In this document: positions 1-9,585 of the stretch, piece by piece
How positions within the stretch are numbered: position 1 is the stretch's first letter
Layout of the letters: every line of letters starts with the position of its first letter
The notes under the pieces: generated by a model
Told to the model about the DNA's origin: nothing
The model's input: the letters and a program-made list of their open reading frames with translations, nothing else
The model's database searches: none
Program-made: the position numbers and the translations under genes
Assembly (NCBI RefSeq): GCF_026626635.1
Contig: NZ_JAPNKA010000001.1
Coordinates: 2,728,001 to 2,792,000, forward strand
Direction of reading: 5' to 3'
Length of the DNA stretch: 64,000 nucleotides
Source: Archangium lansingense
GTDB taxonomy: Bacteria; Myxococcota; Myxococcia; Myxococcales; Myxococcaceae

Positions 1-76
1 GCGCTCACTGAGAGGGGCGCGGGTAGGAGCCTCCTCGCTGCCTATCTTCAGGTCTACCGCCCTTTCCGGAGCCTGG

Positions 77-769
77 ATGCGACGGAGCACGATGACGCAG
101 GGCCACCAGCCAGGCTGGCTCTCCACGGAGTGGAAGCGGGTGCTCCTGCTGCTGCTCCTCCTCGGCGGGCTGGTGCTGTTCGCCTCCTCCGAGCCGTTCC
201 AGTCCTCCCTGACCTGGCTCCTCACGAAGGCCGAACCCGTCATCAAGGCGCATCCCTTCTGGGGCGCGGCGCTCTTCGTCCTGCTGTCCGCGTTCTCGGC
301 GATGATGGCCTTCTTCAGCAGCGCGGTGCTCGTGCCCGTGGCCGTCCACACCTGGGGAGAGCCCCTCTGCGTGGTCCTGCTGTGGTGCGGCTGGATGCTC
401 GGAGGCATCTGCGCCTACGGCATCGCCCGCTCCTGGGGCCGGCCCGTGGTCCGTCGGCTCGTGTCCGGCGAGCTGCTCGGCCGCTACGAGGAGCGCATCT
501 CCCAGCACAGCTCCTTTGGCCTGGTGCTCCTCTTCCAGCTCGCGGTCCCCTCCGAGATTCCCGGCTATGTGCTCGGACTGGCGCGCTATGGGCTCCGCAG
601 GTACCTGCTGGTCCTGGCCGTTGCGGAGCTGCCGTACGCGGTGGGCACCATCTACCTCGGCTCCAGCCTCCTTGCGCAGCGCACCTTCGTGCTCCTGGGC
701 CTGGGCGCTCTCGGCATCCTCTTCAGCGCGTGGGCCCTGCACACCTTGCGCAAGCGCCTCGGCTCGTAG
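77..769 (+). CDS. TVP38/TMEM64 (VTT-domain) family membrane protein
   Basis: A 230-residue integral membrane protein of the inner membrane. Hydrophobic segments lie near residues 21-40, 60-90, 95-117, 148-170, 175-195 and 200-225. The central part (GGICAYGIARSWGRP) and the pair of re-entrant-like hydrophobic stretches resemble the VTT domain of the TVP38/TMEM64/DedA-like group, whose members are implicated in lipid scrambling or transport; the substrate here is unknown. The start is ambiguous: ATG at 77, or ATG at 92 (MTQGHQPG) preceded by GGAG. No operon partner is visible, since the next gene starts 145 bp downstream with its own leader. Family call is moderately sure; function is inferred only. 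Confidence 0.75.
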   Translation: MRRSTMTQGHQPGWLSTEWKRVLLLLLLLGGLVLFASSEPFQSSLTWLLTKAEPVIKAHPFWGAALFVLLSAFSAMMAFFSSAVLVPVAVHTWGEPLCVVLLWCGWMLGGICAYGIARSWGRPVVRRLVSGELLGRYEERISQHSSFGLVLLFQLAVPSEIPGYVLGLARYGLRRYLLVLAVAELPYAVGTIYLGSSLLAQRTFVLLGLGALGILFSAWALHTLRKRLGS

Positions 770-914
770 CTTCCCGCGGTTGCCGACGGCTCGGCCCCCT
801 GGTGTCGGGCCGGGTAGGCAAGGGCTCTTTGTCACTGCCCGCTCCTTCCCGTCCACCCGCCGTCTTTCCCCGGAGGGGCTCACCCGCTACCGTGAGTGCA
901 CGCTGATTTCTCGC

Positions 915-3900
915 ATGCGTCCCACGCTTGGCTCCCCGAAGGAGGCCCCTCGCGAGCCCGTCCCCCTCCGGCTTCGCGCACACCTGCTCGTGGCCGTGGT
1001 GCTCGTGGGGCTGCTCGCAGGTGGAGAGAGCGCCATGGCCCTGGCGCCGGACAAGGCGCCGCGCCAGTTCCCTCACCGAGCCTGGCAGACAGCGGACGGG
1101 CTCCCGCAGAACAGCGTCCTGTCCCTGGCGCAGACACCGGATGGCTACCTCTGGGGCGGTACCTGGGAAGGGCTGGTGCGCTTCGACGGGGTCCGCTTCA
1201 GCGTCTTCAACAAGACGAACACGCCCGCCTTCCAGGGCCGGAACATCCATGACCTCGCGGTGAGTCCGGATGGGACGCTGTGGATCGGCCTGGAGAAGGG
1301 GCTCGTCCGCATGCGGGAGGGCGTCTTCCAGCCCGTTGTCCCGCCCTCGGGCACCGTCCTGGATCATCCCCAACAGCTGCTGGCCACCCGAGATGGGAGC
1401 CTGTGGATCGTCACGGCCGAAGATGGCCTGACGCGGCTCTCCGAGGGCCGCTTCCGGACCTGGAAAAAGGCCAACGGGCTCGCCAGCGATGAGCCGCTGG
1501 CGCTCGCCGAGGACGCGGCCGGCGGCCTCTGGGTGTCCAGCACCGGTGGCCTCCAACGGTGGGATGGCTCGGCCTGGACGGCGCCTCTGCCTTTCGAGGA
1601 TGGGCCCCAGGAGGCGGCGCGCATGCTGGCGGTCGATCGGAAGGGCACGCTCTGGGCCGGCACGGAGCAGGGGATGGTGTACCGGCTCCAGAAGGGCGTC
1701 ATGCGGCGGGTGCCCGAGGCGAGCCTGGCTGGGGCTCCCATCTCGGCGATGCTCGTGGACCGGGAGGGAAGCCTCTGGGTGGGGAGTCTGGGCCACGGCG
1801 TGCGGCGAGTGGTGGGGGGCCGGGTCACCGTCCTGGAGGAGGCGCATCCGCTGGCGCACAGCGTGGTGAGTGATTTGCTCGAGGATGCCGAGGGCAACCT
1901 GTGGATTGGCACGGAGGCTCGGGGACTGCACCGGCTCCAGGATGCGCCCTTCACCCCCTATGGTCCTCCGGAGGGGCTGGCGCACGAGATGGTGCTGGCC
2001 ATCCACGAGGCGCGCGACGGCGCTCTCTGGTTCGCCACCGTGGGAGGCGGTGTCAGCCGCATGCAGGAGGGGCGGGTGACGTCGTGGAGCACGGGCGACG
2101 GGCTCATCCTGGACCGGGTCCGGGCCATCGCCGAGACCCCGGACGGTAGCCTCTGGTTCGGCACGCGGGGGGGCATCAGCCGCTGGCGCGCGGGCGCGTT
2201 CACCTCGTTTGGTGCGGCCGAGGGGCTGGGGGACTCGAGGGCCTTCCTGCTGGCCGTAGACGCCGCCGGCACCCTCTGGGTCGGCACTCCTACGGGACTC
2301 TTCCGGTGGCGCGGGGAGCGCTTCGAGCCCTACTCGCCACGCGGAGGCCTGCCCGGTCAGGATCTCACCCTGTTGCGGCCGAGCGCCGCGGGGGGCCTCT
2401 GGGTGGGCACGAGGGGCGGGAGCCTGGTTCATCTCCTCGACGACCAGACCACCGTGCTGGCCTCCGAGGCCCAGCCGCTGGATGGCAAGGTCCTGGCGCT
2501 CCACGAGGAGGCAGATGGCACGCTCTGGATAGCCTCGGGCGAGGGCATCTACCGGTGGCGGAAGGGACAGCTCCGGCGCTTCACGAGCGACGAAGGGCTG
2601 TTCGACGAGCGGGCCTTCCAGCTGCTCTCCGATGAGCGTGGCCACCTGTGGATGAGTGGGAACAAGGGCATCTTCCGCGTGCCCCTGGCGGAGCTGGAGG
2701 AGGTGGCCGCGGGGAAGCGGGCGCGCGTCACCTCCCGGGTCTACGGGACGGAAGATGGGATGCGCTCGGAGGAGTGCAACGGGCTGGGCGCACCTGCGGG
2801 CCTGCGCACCCGCGATGGCCGGCTGTGGTTTCCCACCATCCGCGGCGCCGTGGTCTACACCCCGGAGCAGGAGCGGACGCGCACGCCGCCTCCGCCCGCG
2901 CGCATCGAGGAGCTCCGGGTGGACGGTCGCCTTGTCCCCCGCTCCGAGTGGGGTCACATCCCAGCGGGGGACGGACGGCTCGAGCTCCAGTTCACGTCCG
3001 CGGGCCTGCGCGCTCCCCGGCGGCTGCGCTTTCGTTACCAGCTCGAGGGCATCGACGCGGAGCCGGTGGAGGCCGGAGCGCAGCGTGTGGCCTCCTATAC
3101 CCGCCTGCCGCCCGGGAACTACCGCTTCCGCGTGGAGGCGGAGTACGAGGACGGCGGCGGCGCAGCCCCGGGAGTGGAGGTGACGTTCTACCTGCAGCCC
3201 CGCTTCCACCAGACACTCACGTTCCGCGTGGCGTGTGTGCTGGTCGCAGTGCTGGGGGTGGCCGGTGGGGTGTGGCTGCGCCTGCAGCGGGCTCGCCAGC
3301 GCGAGCGCGAGCTTCAGGCCCATGTAGACCTGCGTACCGCGGAGCTGGCCTCCCTCAACGAGGACCTGGAGGATCGCCTCCAGGAATTGCAGGCCACCCG
3401 CGAGCGGCTCGTCCATGCCGAGAAGATGGCGGCGGTGGGCACGCTGGCCGCCGGCGTGGGGCATGAGCTCAACAACCCGCTGGCCTTCGTCATCTCCAAC
3501 GTCCACTACGTCGCCACGGAAGTGCGGGACATGGCGGCACGTGGAGAGGAGCGCGAGCGCTGGGCGGAAGTGGAGCAGGCCATCTCCGAGGCCCTCCAGG
3601 GCACGGAGCGGATGCGCCGCATCATCCAGGACCTCAAGACGTTCTCCCGGGTGGAGCCCGAGCGGGACCAACTGGTGGAGGTGCATGCGGCCTTGGACCT
3701 GGCGCTGTCCATCGCGGCCGCGGAGGTGCGCCACCGCGCCCGAGTGGTGAAGGACTATGGCCCGGTGCCGGCCGTGCTCGGGGACGAGACGCGGCTGGGC
3801 CAGGTGTTCCTCAACCTCCTCATCAACGCCGCCCAGGCCATCCCCGAGGGACAGGCCGGCCAGCATGAGATTCGTATCACCACCTCCCAGGACGAGCAGG

Positions 3901-4574
3901 GCTGGGTCGTGGTGTCGGTGAGCGACACCGGCACGGGCATTCCTCCCGAGGTGCTCTCCCGCATCTTCGAGCCCTTCTTCACCACCAAGCCGGTGGGGGT
4001 AGGCACGGGCCTGGGGCTGTCCATCTGTCATAGCTACGTGCAGGCCATGGGCGGAGACATCCGGGTGCGCAGCGAGGTGGGGCGGGGCACCACGTTCGAG
4101 GTGGTGCTGCGCTCTGCCCTGGAGAACTCACCTGTCGTCTCCACCGGGAGCGCCACCGCTTCCGAGAGAAAGGGCCCTCGCGGCCGGTTGCTGGTCATCG
4201 ACGATGAGCCGCTGCTGCTCGCCGCGCTGTCCCGCACGCTGGCGCCAGAGCACGAGGTGGCGGCCTTCAGAGGCGCACGCCCGGCATTGGAGCGGCTGCG
4301 GGCCGGGGAGCGCTACTCGCTCATCCTGTGTGACGTGATGATGCCGGAGATGACGGGCCTGGAGCTGTACGAGACGCTGGTGCGCGAGCTGCCCGGTCAG
4401 GCCGAGCGCGTGGTGTTCCTCACGGGAGGCGCCTTCAGTGAGGAGGCGCGCGCGTTCCTGGCGACCACCCAGCGGCCGTGCCTGGACAAGCCCTTCGAGC
4501 CCGAGGCGCTGCGCGCGCGCATCCACGCGCTGCTCGCGGAGCAGGAGCCGCCCTCCTCCGCTTCCGCGGCCTGA
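915..4574 (+). CDS. Hybrid sensor histidine kinase with two-component propeller, Y_Y_Y domain and receiver
   Basis: A 1219-residue one-protein signalling system. A signal or anchor segment (residues about 20-42) precedes a periplasmic double propeller of Reg_prop repeats (recurring DGSLWxGT and GLxxLxxG patterns, about 50-690). A Y_Y_Y domain (FRYQLEGID to [11 protein letters not shown]) and a membrane span (about 772-792) follow. The cytoplasmic part has a coiled coil, a HisKA box with H850 in [11 protein letters not shown], an HATPase with DTGTGIPPE and GTGLGLSI, and a receiver with phospho-acceptor D1140 in [11 protein letters not shown]. The domain order is that of the BT3049/HTCS-like sensors of Bacteroidetes, but the output is a plain receiver rather than an AraC domain. 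The open frame continues upstream to 516; ATG 915 is chosen because it gives a clean signal sequence. Ligand unknown. Confidence 0.88.
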   Translation: MRPTLGSPKEAPREPVPLRLRAHLLVAVVLVGLLAGGESAMALAPDKAPRQFPHRAWQTADGLPQNSVLSLAQTPDGYLWGGTWEGLVRFDGVRFSVFNKTNTPAFQGRNIHDLAVSPDGTLWIGLEKGLVRMREGVFQPVVPPSGTVLDHPQQLLATRDGSLWIVTAEDGLTRLSEGRFRTWKKANGLASDEPLALAEDAAGGLWVSSTGGLQRWDGSAWTAPLPFEDGPQEAARMLAVDRKGTLWAGTEQGMVYRLQKGVMRRVPEASLAGAPISAMLVDREGSLWVGSLGHGVRRVVGGRVTVLEEAHPLAHSVVSDLLEDAEGNLWIGTEARGLHRLQDAPFTPYGPPEGLAHEMVLAIHEARDGALWFATVGGGVSRMQEGRVTSWSTGDGLILDRVRAIAETPDGSLWFGTRGGISRWRAGAFTSFGAAEGLGDSRAFLLAVDAAGTLWVGTPTGLFRWRGERFEPYSPRGGLPGQDLTLLRPSAAGGLWVGTRGGSLVHLLDDQTTVLASEAQPLDGKVLALHEEADGTLWIASGEGIYRWRKGQLRRFTSDEGLFDERAFQLLSDERGHLWMSGNKGIFRVPLAELEEVAAGKRARVTSRVYGTEDGMRSEECNGLGAPAGLRTRDGRLWFPTIRGAVVYTPEQERTRTPPPPARIEELRVDGRLVPRSEWGHIPAGDGRLELQFTSAGLRAPRRLRFRYQLEGIDAEPVEAGAQRVASYTRLPPGNYRFRVEAEYEDGGGAAPGVEVTFYLQPRFHQTLTFRVACVLVAVLGVAGGVWLRLQRARQRERELQAHVDLRTAELASLNEDLEDRLQELQATRERLVHAEKMAAVGTLAAGVGHELNNPLAFVISNVHYVATEVRDMAARGEERERWAEVEQAISEALQGTERMRRIIQDLKTFSRVEPERDQLVEVHAALDLALSIAAAEVRHRARVVKDYGPVPAVLGDETRLGQVFLNLLINAAQAIPEGQAGQHEIRITTSQDEQGWVVVSVSDTGTGIPPEVLSRIFEPFFTTKPVGVGTGLGLSICHSYVQAMGGDIRVRSEVGRGTTFEVVLRSALENSPVVSTGSATASERKGPRGRLLVIDDEPLLLAALSRTLAPEHEVAAFRGARPALERLRAGERYSLILCDVMMPEMTGLELYETLVRELPGQAERVVFLTGGAFSEEARAFLATTQRPCLDKPFEPEALRARIHALLAEQEPPSSASAA

Positions 4575-5206
4575 GTGGCCGCACTTCCGGCCGCCACCGC
4601 CACGAGGAGCCGGCGCCAGAGCTGGAAGGTGCGGATGGGCAGCCCTACGTCGCGAACGAATAGCGCCCGCAGGTGCGCCTGGGAGAGCCGGGTGCGCTCG
4701 ACGACGAGACGCCGGTCGATGGTTGGATCCCTCAAGGCCTCGAGGACGCGGGCGACGCGTCTGTCAGGCTCTCGGCGCGGCGACTCCCCCGCGAGCCAGT
4801 CCGAGCACTCGCGCGCCAGGCCGTCGAGGACCTCGGGCCGGGACAGGGACGCGCGGTGCGTGGCCAGCGCCGCTTCGAGACGTGCCGCGAGCCGGCCCTC
4901 GAGCGGGAAGGCCCCTCTACTCCCGCTCGTGTAGCCCGCGACGTGCGGCGCCAGCTCTGGGTCGTAGAGGAACCCGAGCGTGGGCCCGGGGCTGTCGACA
5001 GCGTGCAGCAGATGAGGGGGGACCGCGACGACTCGCCCGCACACGCTCGCTCGACCCGGCTCCGTCACCGTGACGTCGCTGTCCAGTCCGACGAGCAGCC
5101 CCACGCCGTGCTGCGTGTGAGGCGTCGAGGCCGTCGCCGTCGAGGCGCGTACCGCGAACGCGTCCGTGAGCACCGCTCCGATCCGCGATTCGTTCGAGCG
5201 CTCCAT
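4560..5206 (-). pseudogene. AraC-family transcriptional regulator remnant, 3' end lost
   Basis: Read on the minus strand from ATG 5206 (MERSNESRIGAVL). The product matches the layout of short AraC regulators: an N-terminal cupin-like part with GVGLLVGLDSD and VAVPPHLLHAV, then the first helix-turn-helix, ERTRLSQAHLRALFVRDVGL, followed by PIRTFQLWRRLL. Homology stops after GSAATQAA, just where the second helix-turn-helix (usually HAAGFADxAHxxRxFRRxxG) should begin. The frame then runs into the complement of the hybrid kinase gene, whose stop codon lies at 4572-4574. The second DNA-binding motif is therefore missing and the gene is almost surely inactive. It lies head to head with a P450 fragment that lost its N-terminal half. 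Confidence 0.7.
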
Positions 5207-5228
5207 GACCTGCAACCCTAATGTGATC

Positions 5229-5948
5229 ATGGCCCTCGGCTACGCCGTCGCGGGCAGCGAAGAGGCGGCCCGGGTACAGGGGGAGTTCGCCTCCGTGTCG
5301 AGCGAGATGCGGGTCTACCTCCGGGACCTGGTCGAGCAGCGGCGGGCGGTGCCAAAGGACGACCTGTTGACCCGGCTCGTCGAGGCCGAGGTAGACGGTG
5401 CGCGGCTGACGGAAGAGGAGCTTCTGGGCTTCTTCCAACTCCTCCTCTCGGCCGGCCACGAGACGACCACGAACCTGCTCAACAACGCGCTCCTGTGCCT
5501 CGTCGAGCACCCGGAGCAGCTCGCCCGTCTCCGGGCCGAGTCCGGCCTCCTGCCCTCGGCCATCGAGGAGGTCCTGCGCTACCGCTCGCCCGTCCAGGCG
5601 ATGTTCCGCGTGACGCGGAGCGAGGTCTCTCTCCACGGCCAGGTGATTCCCGCCGGGAAGATGGTGCTGGCGATGATCGGCTCCGCGAATCGGGACCCGC
5701 GGAAGTTCCACGACGCGGAGCGGTTCGACATCACCCGAGAGCCCAACCCGCACATCGCGTTCGGGCACGGCATCCACTTCTGTATCGGGGCGCCGCTCTC
5801 TCGGCTGGAGGCTCGGGTTGGTCTCTCCGTCTTGCTGGAGCGGGTGCGGGGCTTCGCGCTCGCGAGCGACGCGCCCTGGGAGCCTCGAAAGGCGATCCAC
5901 GTGCATGGAACCACCCGCCTGCCCATCCGCTTCGAGCCGCGCCCCTGA
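5229..5948 (+). pseudogene. Cytochrome P450 fragment, N-terminal half missing
   Basis: The encoded segment is the C-terminal about 240 residues of a bacterial P450. It holds the I-helix oxygen-binding motif (LLSAGHETTTNLL), the K-helix ExxR (EEVLRYRSP) and the heme-binding loop with its Cys ligand (FGHGIHFCIGAPLSR). Full-length bacterial P450s are about 400 residues, so the A-F helices and substrate-recognition regions are absent. Upstream of about 5229 the frame encodes unrelated residues that are the antisense of the AraC remnant start, so no plausible initiation site restores a complete enzyme. ATGs at 5166 and 5229 exist but lack a good ribosome site. Probably a deletion product; the core motifs remain intact, which suggests a fairly recent event. 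Confidence 0.75.
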
Positions 5949-5973
5949 CGGGGTTCAACCCGGGGAGCTCGAC

Positions 5974-6010
5974 ACCCTCACCCCGTCCCTCTCCCGGGGG
6001 GAGAGGGGAA
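5974..6010. terminator. Bidirectional hairpin element between convergent genes (copy 1)
   Basis: A 37-bp element with a perfect 9-bp stem (CCCTCTCCC at 5987-5995 pairing with GGGAGAGGG at 5999-6007) and a 3-nt loop. It lies 26 bp after the P450 fragment stop and 50 bp beyond the nitric oxide reductase stop on the other strand. A nearly identical copy in inverted orientation lies at 53727-53763, again between convergent genes. Placement and symmetry suggest a two-way transcription terminator or a dispersed palindromic repeat that lodges at gene ends. There is no U-tract. Confidence 0.6.
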
Positions 6011-6059
6011 ATTGGGGGAGAGTGGGGGAGCTTGGGCAGGGGGCTTGGGTGGTGGGGCG

Positions 6060-8360
6060 TCAGCGGCGCTGGACGACGGCATGGGCCGGGGCCGCCACTC
6101 CCACGCGCTCGGGCTCGGGGCTCGTCCGAGGCTCCTCAATCCGCTCGAGCGACCAGCCCGTCTTCAGTCCTACGACGAACCATGCGAGCAGCAGCGCCCC
6201 CACCGCGAAGAGCACGTCCCCGGGCACTCGCAGCCAGCGCAGCGTGTCCATCAGCGGCGTCTGCATGAACTCCGCGCTGCGCGCCCACCACGTGCCCCGC
6301 TCGATGGCCGCCTTCGTCTGCAGCACCCCGATGGGCAGCAGCGACAGCACCACCATCAGCACCAGCCCCGCGTTGATGCTCCAGAAGGCCCACGCCAGCG
6401 GCTTCGTCTTCCACTTCGCGTCCGGCTGCATCATCCGGAACGAGAAGAGCATCAGCGCGATGCCCAGCATGCCGTACACCCCGAAGAGCGCCGTGTGGCC
6501 GTGCAGCGGCGTCAGGTTGAGGCCCTGCATGTAGTAGAGCGCGATCGGCGGGTTGATGAGGAAGCCGAACAGGCCCGCGCCCACCAGGTTCCAGAACGCC
6601 ACCCCGATGAAGAACAGGATGGGCCAGCGGTATTGCTCCATCCACCCTGGCAGCCTCGACATGCGGATGTGGCTCCACACCTCGCGGCCCACCAGCACCA
6701 GAGGCACCACCTCCAGCGCGCTGAACGTCGCGCCCAGCGCCATCGCCGAGGCCGGCGTCGCCGAGAAGTACAGGTGGTGGAACGTGCCGATGATGCCGCC
6801 GCCCAGGAAGATGATGGTGGTGAAGAGCACCGCCGGCACCGCCGCGCGCGCCGACAGCACCCCCAGCCGCGTGAACAGGAAGGCCATCACCACCGTGGCG
6901 AACACCTCGAAGAAGCCCTCCACCCACAAGTGCACCACCCACCAGCGCCAGTACTCCACCATGCCCATGTGGCTGCGCTGCCCGTACATCAGCCCCGCCC
7001 CGTAGAAGGAGGCAATCGCCAGCGAGGAGATGACGAAGAGCATCAGCAGCGGCCGGCCCTCGGACGGCTTCTTCAGCGCCGGCCATACCGCCCGCACCGT
7101 GAGGAACAGCCAGACGAAGAGGCCCACGAAGAGGAAGAGCTGCCAGAAGCGGCCCAGGTCCACGTACTCCCAGCCCTGGTGGCCGAACCAGTACCAATAG
7201 TCCCCGCTGCCCATCCGCTGCTGCACCGACGCCCACTGCCCGAAGAGCGCCCCCACGACGATGATGAGCAGGCACACGAAGAGGAAGTTGACGCCCGCGC
7301 GCTGGTACTTCGGCTCCACCCCGCTCACCGCGGGGCCCACGAAGAGGCCCGTGGCCAGCCACGCCGTGGCAATCCAGAAGATGCCGAGCTGCGTGTGCCA
7401 GCTCCGCGTCACCGCGTAGGGCAGGTACTTCGCCAGCGGCACGCCGTAGAAGCCCGCGCCCTCCACGCCGAAGTGTGCCGTCACTCCGCCCAGCCCCACC
7501 TGCGCCAGGAACAGCGCTATCACCACCAGGAAGTACTTACCCGTAGCCCGCTGGCTCGGGGTGAGCTGCATGCTGGAGAACGGATCCTTCTCGGGCGGCG
7601 CCAGCTCCTCGTCCTCCTTCCTTCCACTCAAGTACCAGATGATCGCCCCCACGCCCGCGAGCAGCAGCACCACGGAGGCGATGCTCCACATCAGGACACC
7701 CGGGGCGGGTTGGTTGCCCACGAGCGGCTCGTGCGGCCAGTTCTGCGTATAGCTGATCGTGTCTCCGGGCCGGTTCGTCGAGGCCACCCAGCTCGTCCAC
7801 CAGAAGAAGGCTCCCAGGTCCTTCAGCTTCTGGGCATCCGTGAGCGCGCCCTCGGGGATGGCATAGGCCGAGCGGCCCTGGGCGAAGACGTCCGCGTAGT
7901 GGGCCGCGTTGACGCGAATCGCCTCGGCGCGTACCGGGCTCAGCGTTACCGTGCCCGTGCTCGCGTCATGGGTGTTGGTGCGCATTTCCTGCGCGAGCCG
8001 CACACGCAGCGCCGCCTGGCGCTCGGCCGGGGCCAGGGCATAGGAGGCGCGGCTCTCCGCGCGGGCCCAGGTGTCCAGCACGAAGGTGGCCTCGCGGTGC
8101 AGCCAGTCCGCGCTCCAGTCCGGCGCCACGTACGCCCCGTGGCCCCACACCGAGCCCACCTGCTGGCCTCCAATGGACTGCCACACGTTCTGCCCGCGCA
8201 GGATGGACTCGCCCGTGAACAGCACCGTTCCCTCGGTCGTCACCACCTTCTCGGGAATGGGCGGCAGGGTGCGCGAGATGCGGACTCCCTCTCCTCCCAG
8301 CACCAGGAAGGAGACGAGGACGACGGCGCCAAGGCCGAGCCAGAGCTTTTTGTGTTGCAT
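6060..8360 (-). CDS. norZ: Quinol-dependent nitric oxide reductase (qNOR)
   Basis: A 766-residue single-subunit qNOR that reduces NO to N2O with quinol electrons at the inner membrane. The N-terminal part (TM anchor, then GQNVWQSIGGQQVGSVWGHG) is the NorC-like domain without a CXXCH heme site, as expected of quinol-type enzymes. The rest is the 12-13 TM NorB-like heme-copper core, with His-bearing helices around SWHTQLGIFW, HLWVEGFFEVFATV, GTFHHLYFS and LHGHTALFGVYG. ATG 8360 is preceded by AGGAG at suitable distance; the frame stays open upstream to 8699 but without family resemblance. No nor accessory genes are adjacent, so the role is probably NO detoxification rather than full denitrification. 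A palindrome resembling an NsrR box lies about 120 bp upstream. Confidence 0.95.
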   Translation of the reverse strand: MQHKKLWLGLGAVVLVSFLVLGGEGVRISRTLPPIPEKVVTTEGTVLFTGESILRGQNVWQSIGGQQVGSVWGHGAYVAPDWSADWLHREATFVLDTWARAESRASYALAPAERQAALRVRLAQEMRTNTHDASTGTVTLSPVRAEAIRVNAAHYADVFAQGRSAYAIPEGALTDAQKLKDLGAFFWWTSWVASTNRPGDTISYTQNWPHEPLVGNQPAPGVLMWSIASVVLLLAGVGAIIWYLSGRKEDEELAPPEKDPFSSMQLTPSQRATGKYFLVVIALFLAQVGLGGVTAHFGVEGAGFYGVPLAKYLPYAVTRSWHTQLGIFWIATAWLATGLFVGPAVSGVEPKYQRAGVNFLFVCLLIIVVGALFGQWASVQQRMGSGDYWYWFGHQGWEYVDLGRFWQLFLFVGLFVWLFLTVRAVWPALKKPSEGRPLLMLFVISSLAIASFYGAGLMYGQRSHMGMVEYWRWWVVHLWVEGFFEVFATVVMAFLFTRLGVLSARAAVPAVLFTTIIFLGGGIIGTFHHLYFSATPASAMALGATFSALEVVPLVLVGREVWSHIRMSRLPGWMEQYRWPILFFIGVAFWNLVGAGLFGFLINPPIALYYMQGLNLTPLHGHTALFGVYGMLGIALMLFSFRMMQPDAKWKTKPLAWAFWSINAGLVLMVVLSLLPIGVLQTKAAIERGTWWARSAEFMQTPLMDTLRWLRVPGDVLFAVGALLLAWFVVGLKTGWSLERIEEPRTSPEPERVGVAAPAHAVVQRR

Positions 8361-8481
8361 GACCGGGGGCTCCTGAATGGAGGGTGTGGCCTCCCAGAGC
8401 AAGCCCCGTTCCATGCCGTCTCCCCTCGGGCTCGCACCCTCCGTGCACGCAACCGGTGCGTCCATGGGTCCTGGCCCCGCA

Positions 8482-8506
8482 AAACGTGCATCATGAATAC
8501 AGGTTT
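8482..8506. promoter_or_regulatory. NsrR-like palindromic operator candidate
   Basis: A 25-bp imperfect inverted repeat centred at 8494 in which 8 of 12 base pairs are symmetric: AAAC-n-TG-n-AT, five bases, AT-n-CA-n-GTTT. Aligned by eye to the 23-bp enterobacterial NsrR consensus (two ATGYAT-containing 11-mers around one base), about 15 of 22 positions agree on the norZ-sense strand. It lies 122 bp upstream of the norZ start and 74 bp before the divergent permease, so it could serve either. NsrR is a known NO-sensing repressor of NO-detoxification genes; binding here is inference. Confidence 0.4.
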
Positions 8507-8579
8507 CGGAGGGGAGGAGGGCAGGCGTTGGGGGGCGGTGTCCGGGAGCCGGAGGGGTTGAAGTCGGGGCGGCGATGGC

Positions 8580-9476
8580 ATGGAGTGCGCCGCTTTCTCG
8601 CGCTCGTCTCCCGGAGGTGCGTTGAGTTCCGCCGCGCTGGTGCTGGTGCTGTCGTCCGCTTTCTTCCACGCACTGTGGAACGCGCTCCTCAAGCGTCACG
8701 AGGACCCAGAGTCCGCCGTGGTGGGCGTCATCGCTGTCACCGTGGTGTGCGGTGGGTTATGGGCGCTCGGCCTTCAGGGGGCGGCGTTTCCCACCTCCGC
8801 GGCCTTGGTCTGGTCCCTCGTGGCTGGCGTCCTGGAGAGCGGCTACCTGGTCGCGCTCGCCCGGGCGCTGCGCCGGGCTCCGCTGGGGCTTGCGTACACG
8901 GTGTCCCGTGGTGGGGCGCTCTTGCTCGTCTGGCCCGTATCCGTGCTGTGGTTGGGCGAGCAGCTCACCCCCGGGGCCGTGGCCGGTGCGGCCCTGGTGG
9001 CCCTGGGCATGGCGACGATGAACCTCGTGCTGCCCCGGGGCTCGGTGGGCGAGGGCGTGCTCTGGGCCCTGGTGAGCGCCGCGTGCATCGCCGGCTTCAA
9101 CCTCAGCTACAAGCGCGCCCTGGGCGAGGGTGCACAGCCTCCGGCCCTGTTCACGCTGTCACTCGGGGTGGCGCTTCCTTTGATCATCCTCATGCGCCGC
9201 CGCGAGGAGGCGGGCTGGGGGGCGCTGCTCCGGAAGGTGATGACGCGGCCCCTGCTCCTGGTGGTGGCTGGACTGCTGTGTACGCTTTCCTTCTCGCTGT
9301 TGCTCCTGGCGCTGGTGCACAGTGGCACTGGCGCCGTGCTCACCCTGCGCAATACCTCCATCGCGTTCGCCTTGGGGCTCGGAGCACTCCAGGGGGAGAG
9401 GATGGGCCGGCGGCAACTCTTCGGCGCTGGACTGGTGATGCTCGGGGCCGTGCTGCTGGGGTGGCCCCGACCGTGA
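8580..9476 (+). CDS. EamA/DMT-superfamily permease
   Basis: A 298-residue polytopic inner-membrane protein with about ten hydrophobic helices arranged as two EamA-like halves (about 20-140 and 155-295), the usual build of drug/metabolite transporters. Supporting stretches are ALVLVLSSAFFHALWNALLK at the start of helix 1 and LRNTSIAFALGLGALQGER near the C-terminus. Substrate cannot be read from sequence. The start may be ATG 8580 or TTG 8622; the second sits only 3 nt after GGAGGT, which is tight. It is divergent from norZ and monocistronic as far as can be seen. Confidence 0.8.
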   Translation: MECAAFSRSSPGGALSSAALVLVLSSAFFHALWNALLKRHEDPESAVVGVIAVTVVCGGLWALGLQGAAFPTSAALVWSLVAGVLESGYLVALARALRRAPLGLAYTVSRGGALLLVWPVSVLWLGEQLTPGAVAGAALVALGMATMNLVLPRGSVGEGVLWALVSAACIAGFNLSYKRALGEGAQPPALFTLSLGVALPLIILMRRREEAGWGALLRKVMTRPLLLVVAGLLCTLSFSLLLLALVHSGTGAVLTLRNTSIAFALGLGALQGERMGRRQLFGAGLVMLGAVLLGWPRP

Positions 9477-9585
9477 ACGCCTGGCGCCCGCCACTGTCAC
9501 CCAGAGGATGGAGTGCGGCACCGGGGCCCTCTTGCGTAGACAGACGGACCCTGCACCCGGCCTCCCGCGTGCAAATGTTCCCGGC

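Noticed and set aside
1..76. Left edge of the window
   Set aside because: No supportable gene end, promoter or repeat could be identified in these bases.
723..4031. A very long open frame antisense to the hybrid histidine kinase
   Set aside because: Its product is Arg/His/Pro-rich with no domain signature. It is the expected shadow of a high-GC gene, while the opposite strand has a complete domain series.
5166..5228. ATG 5166 as start of a short intact P450
   Set aside because: The first 20 codons are the antisense of the AraC start, and about 150 residues of the P450 fold are missing.
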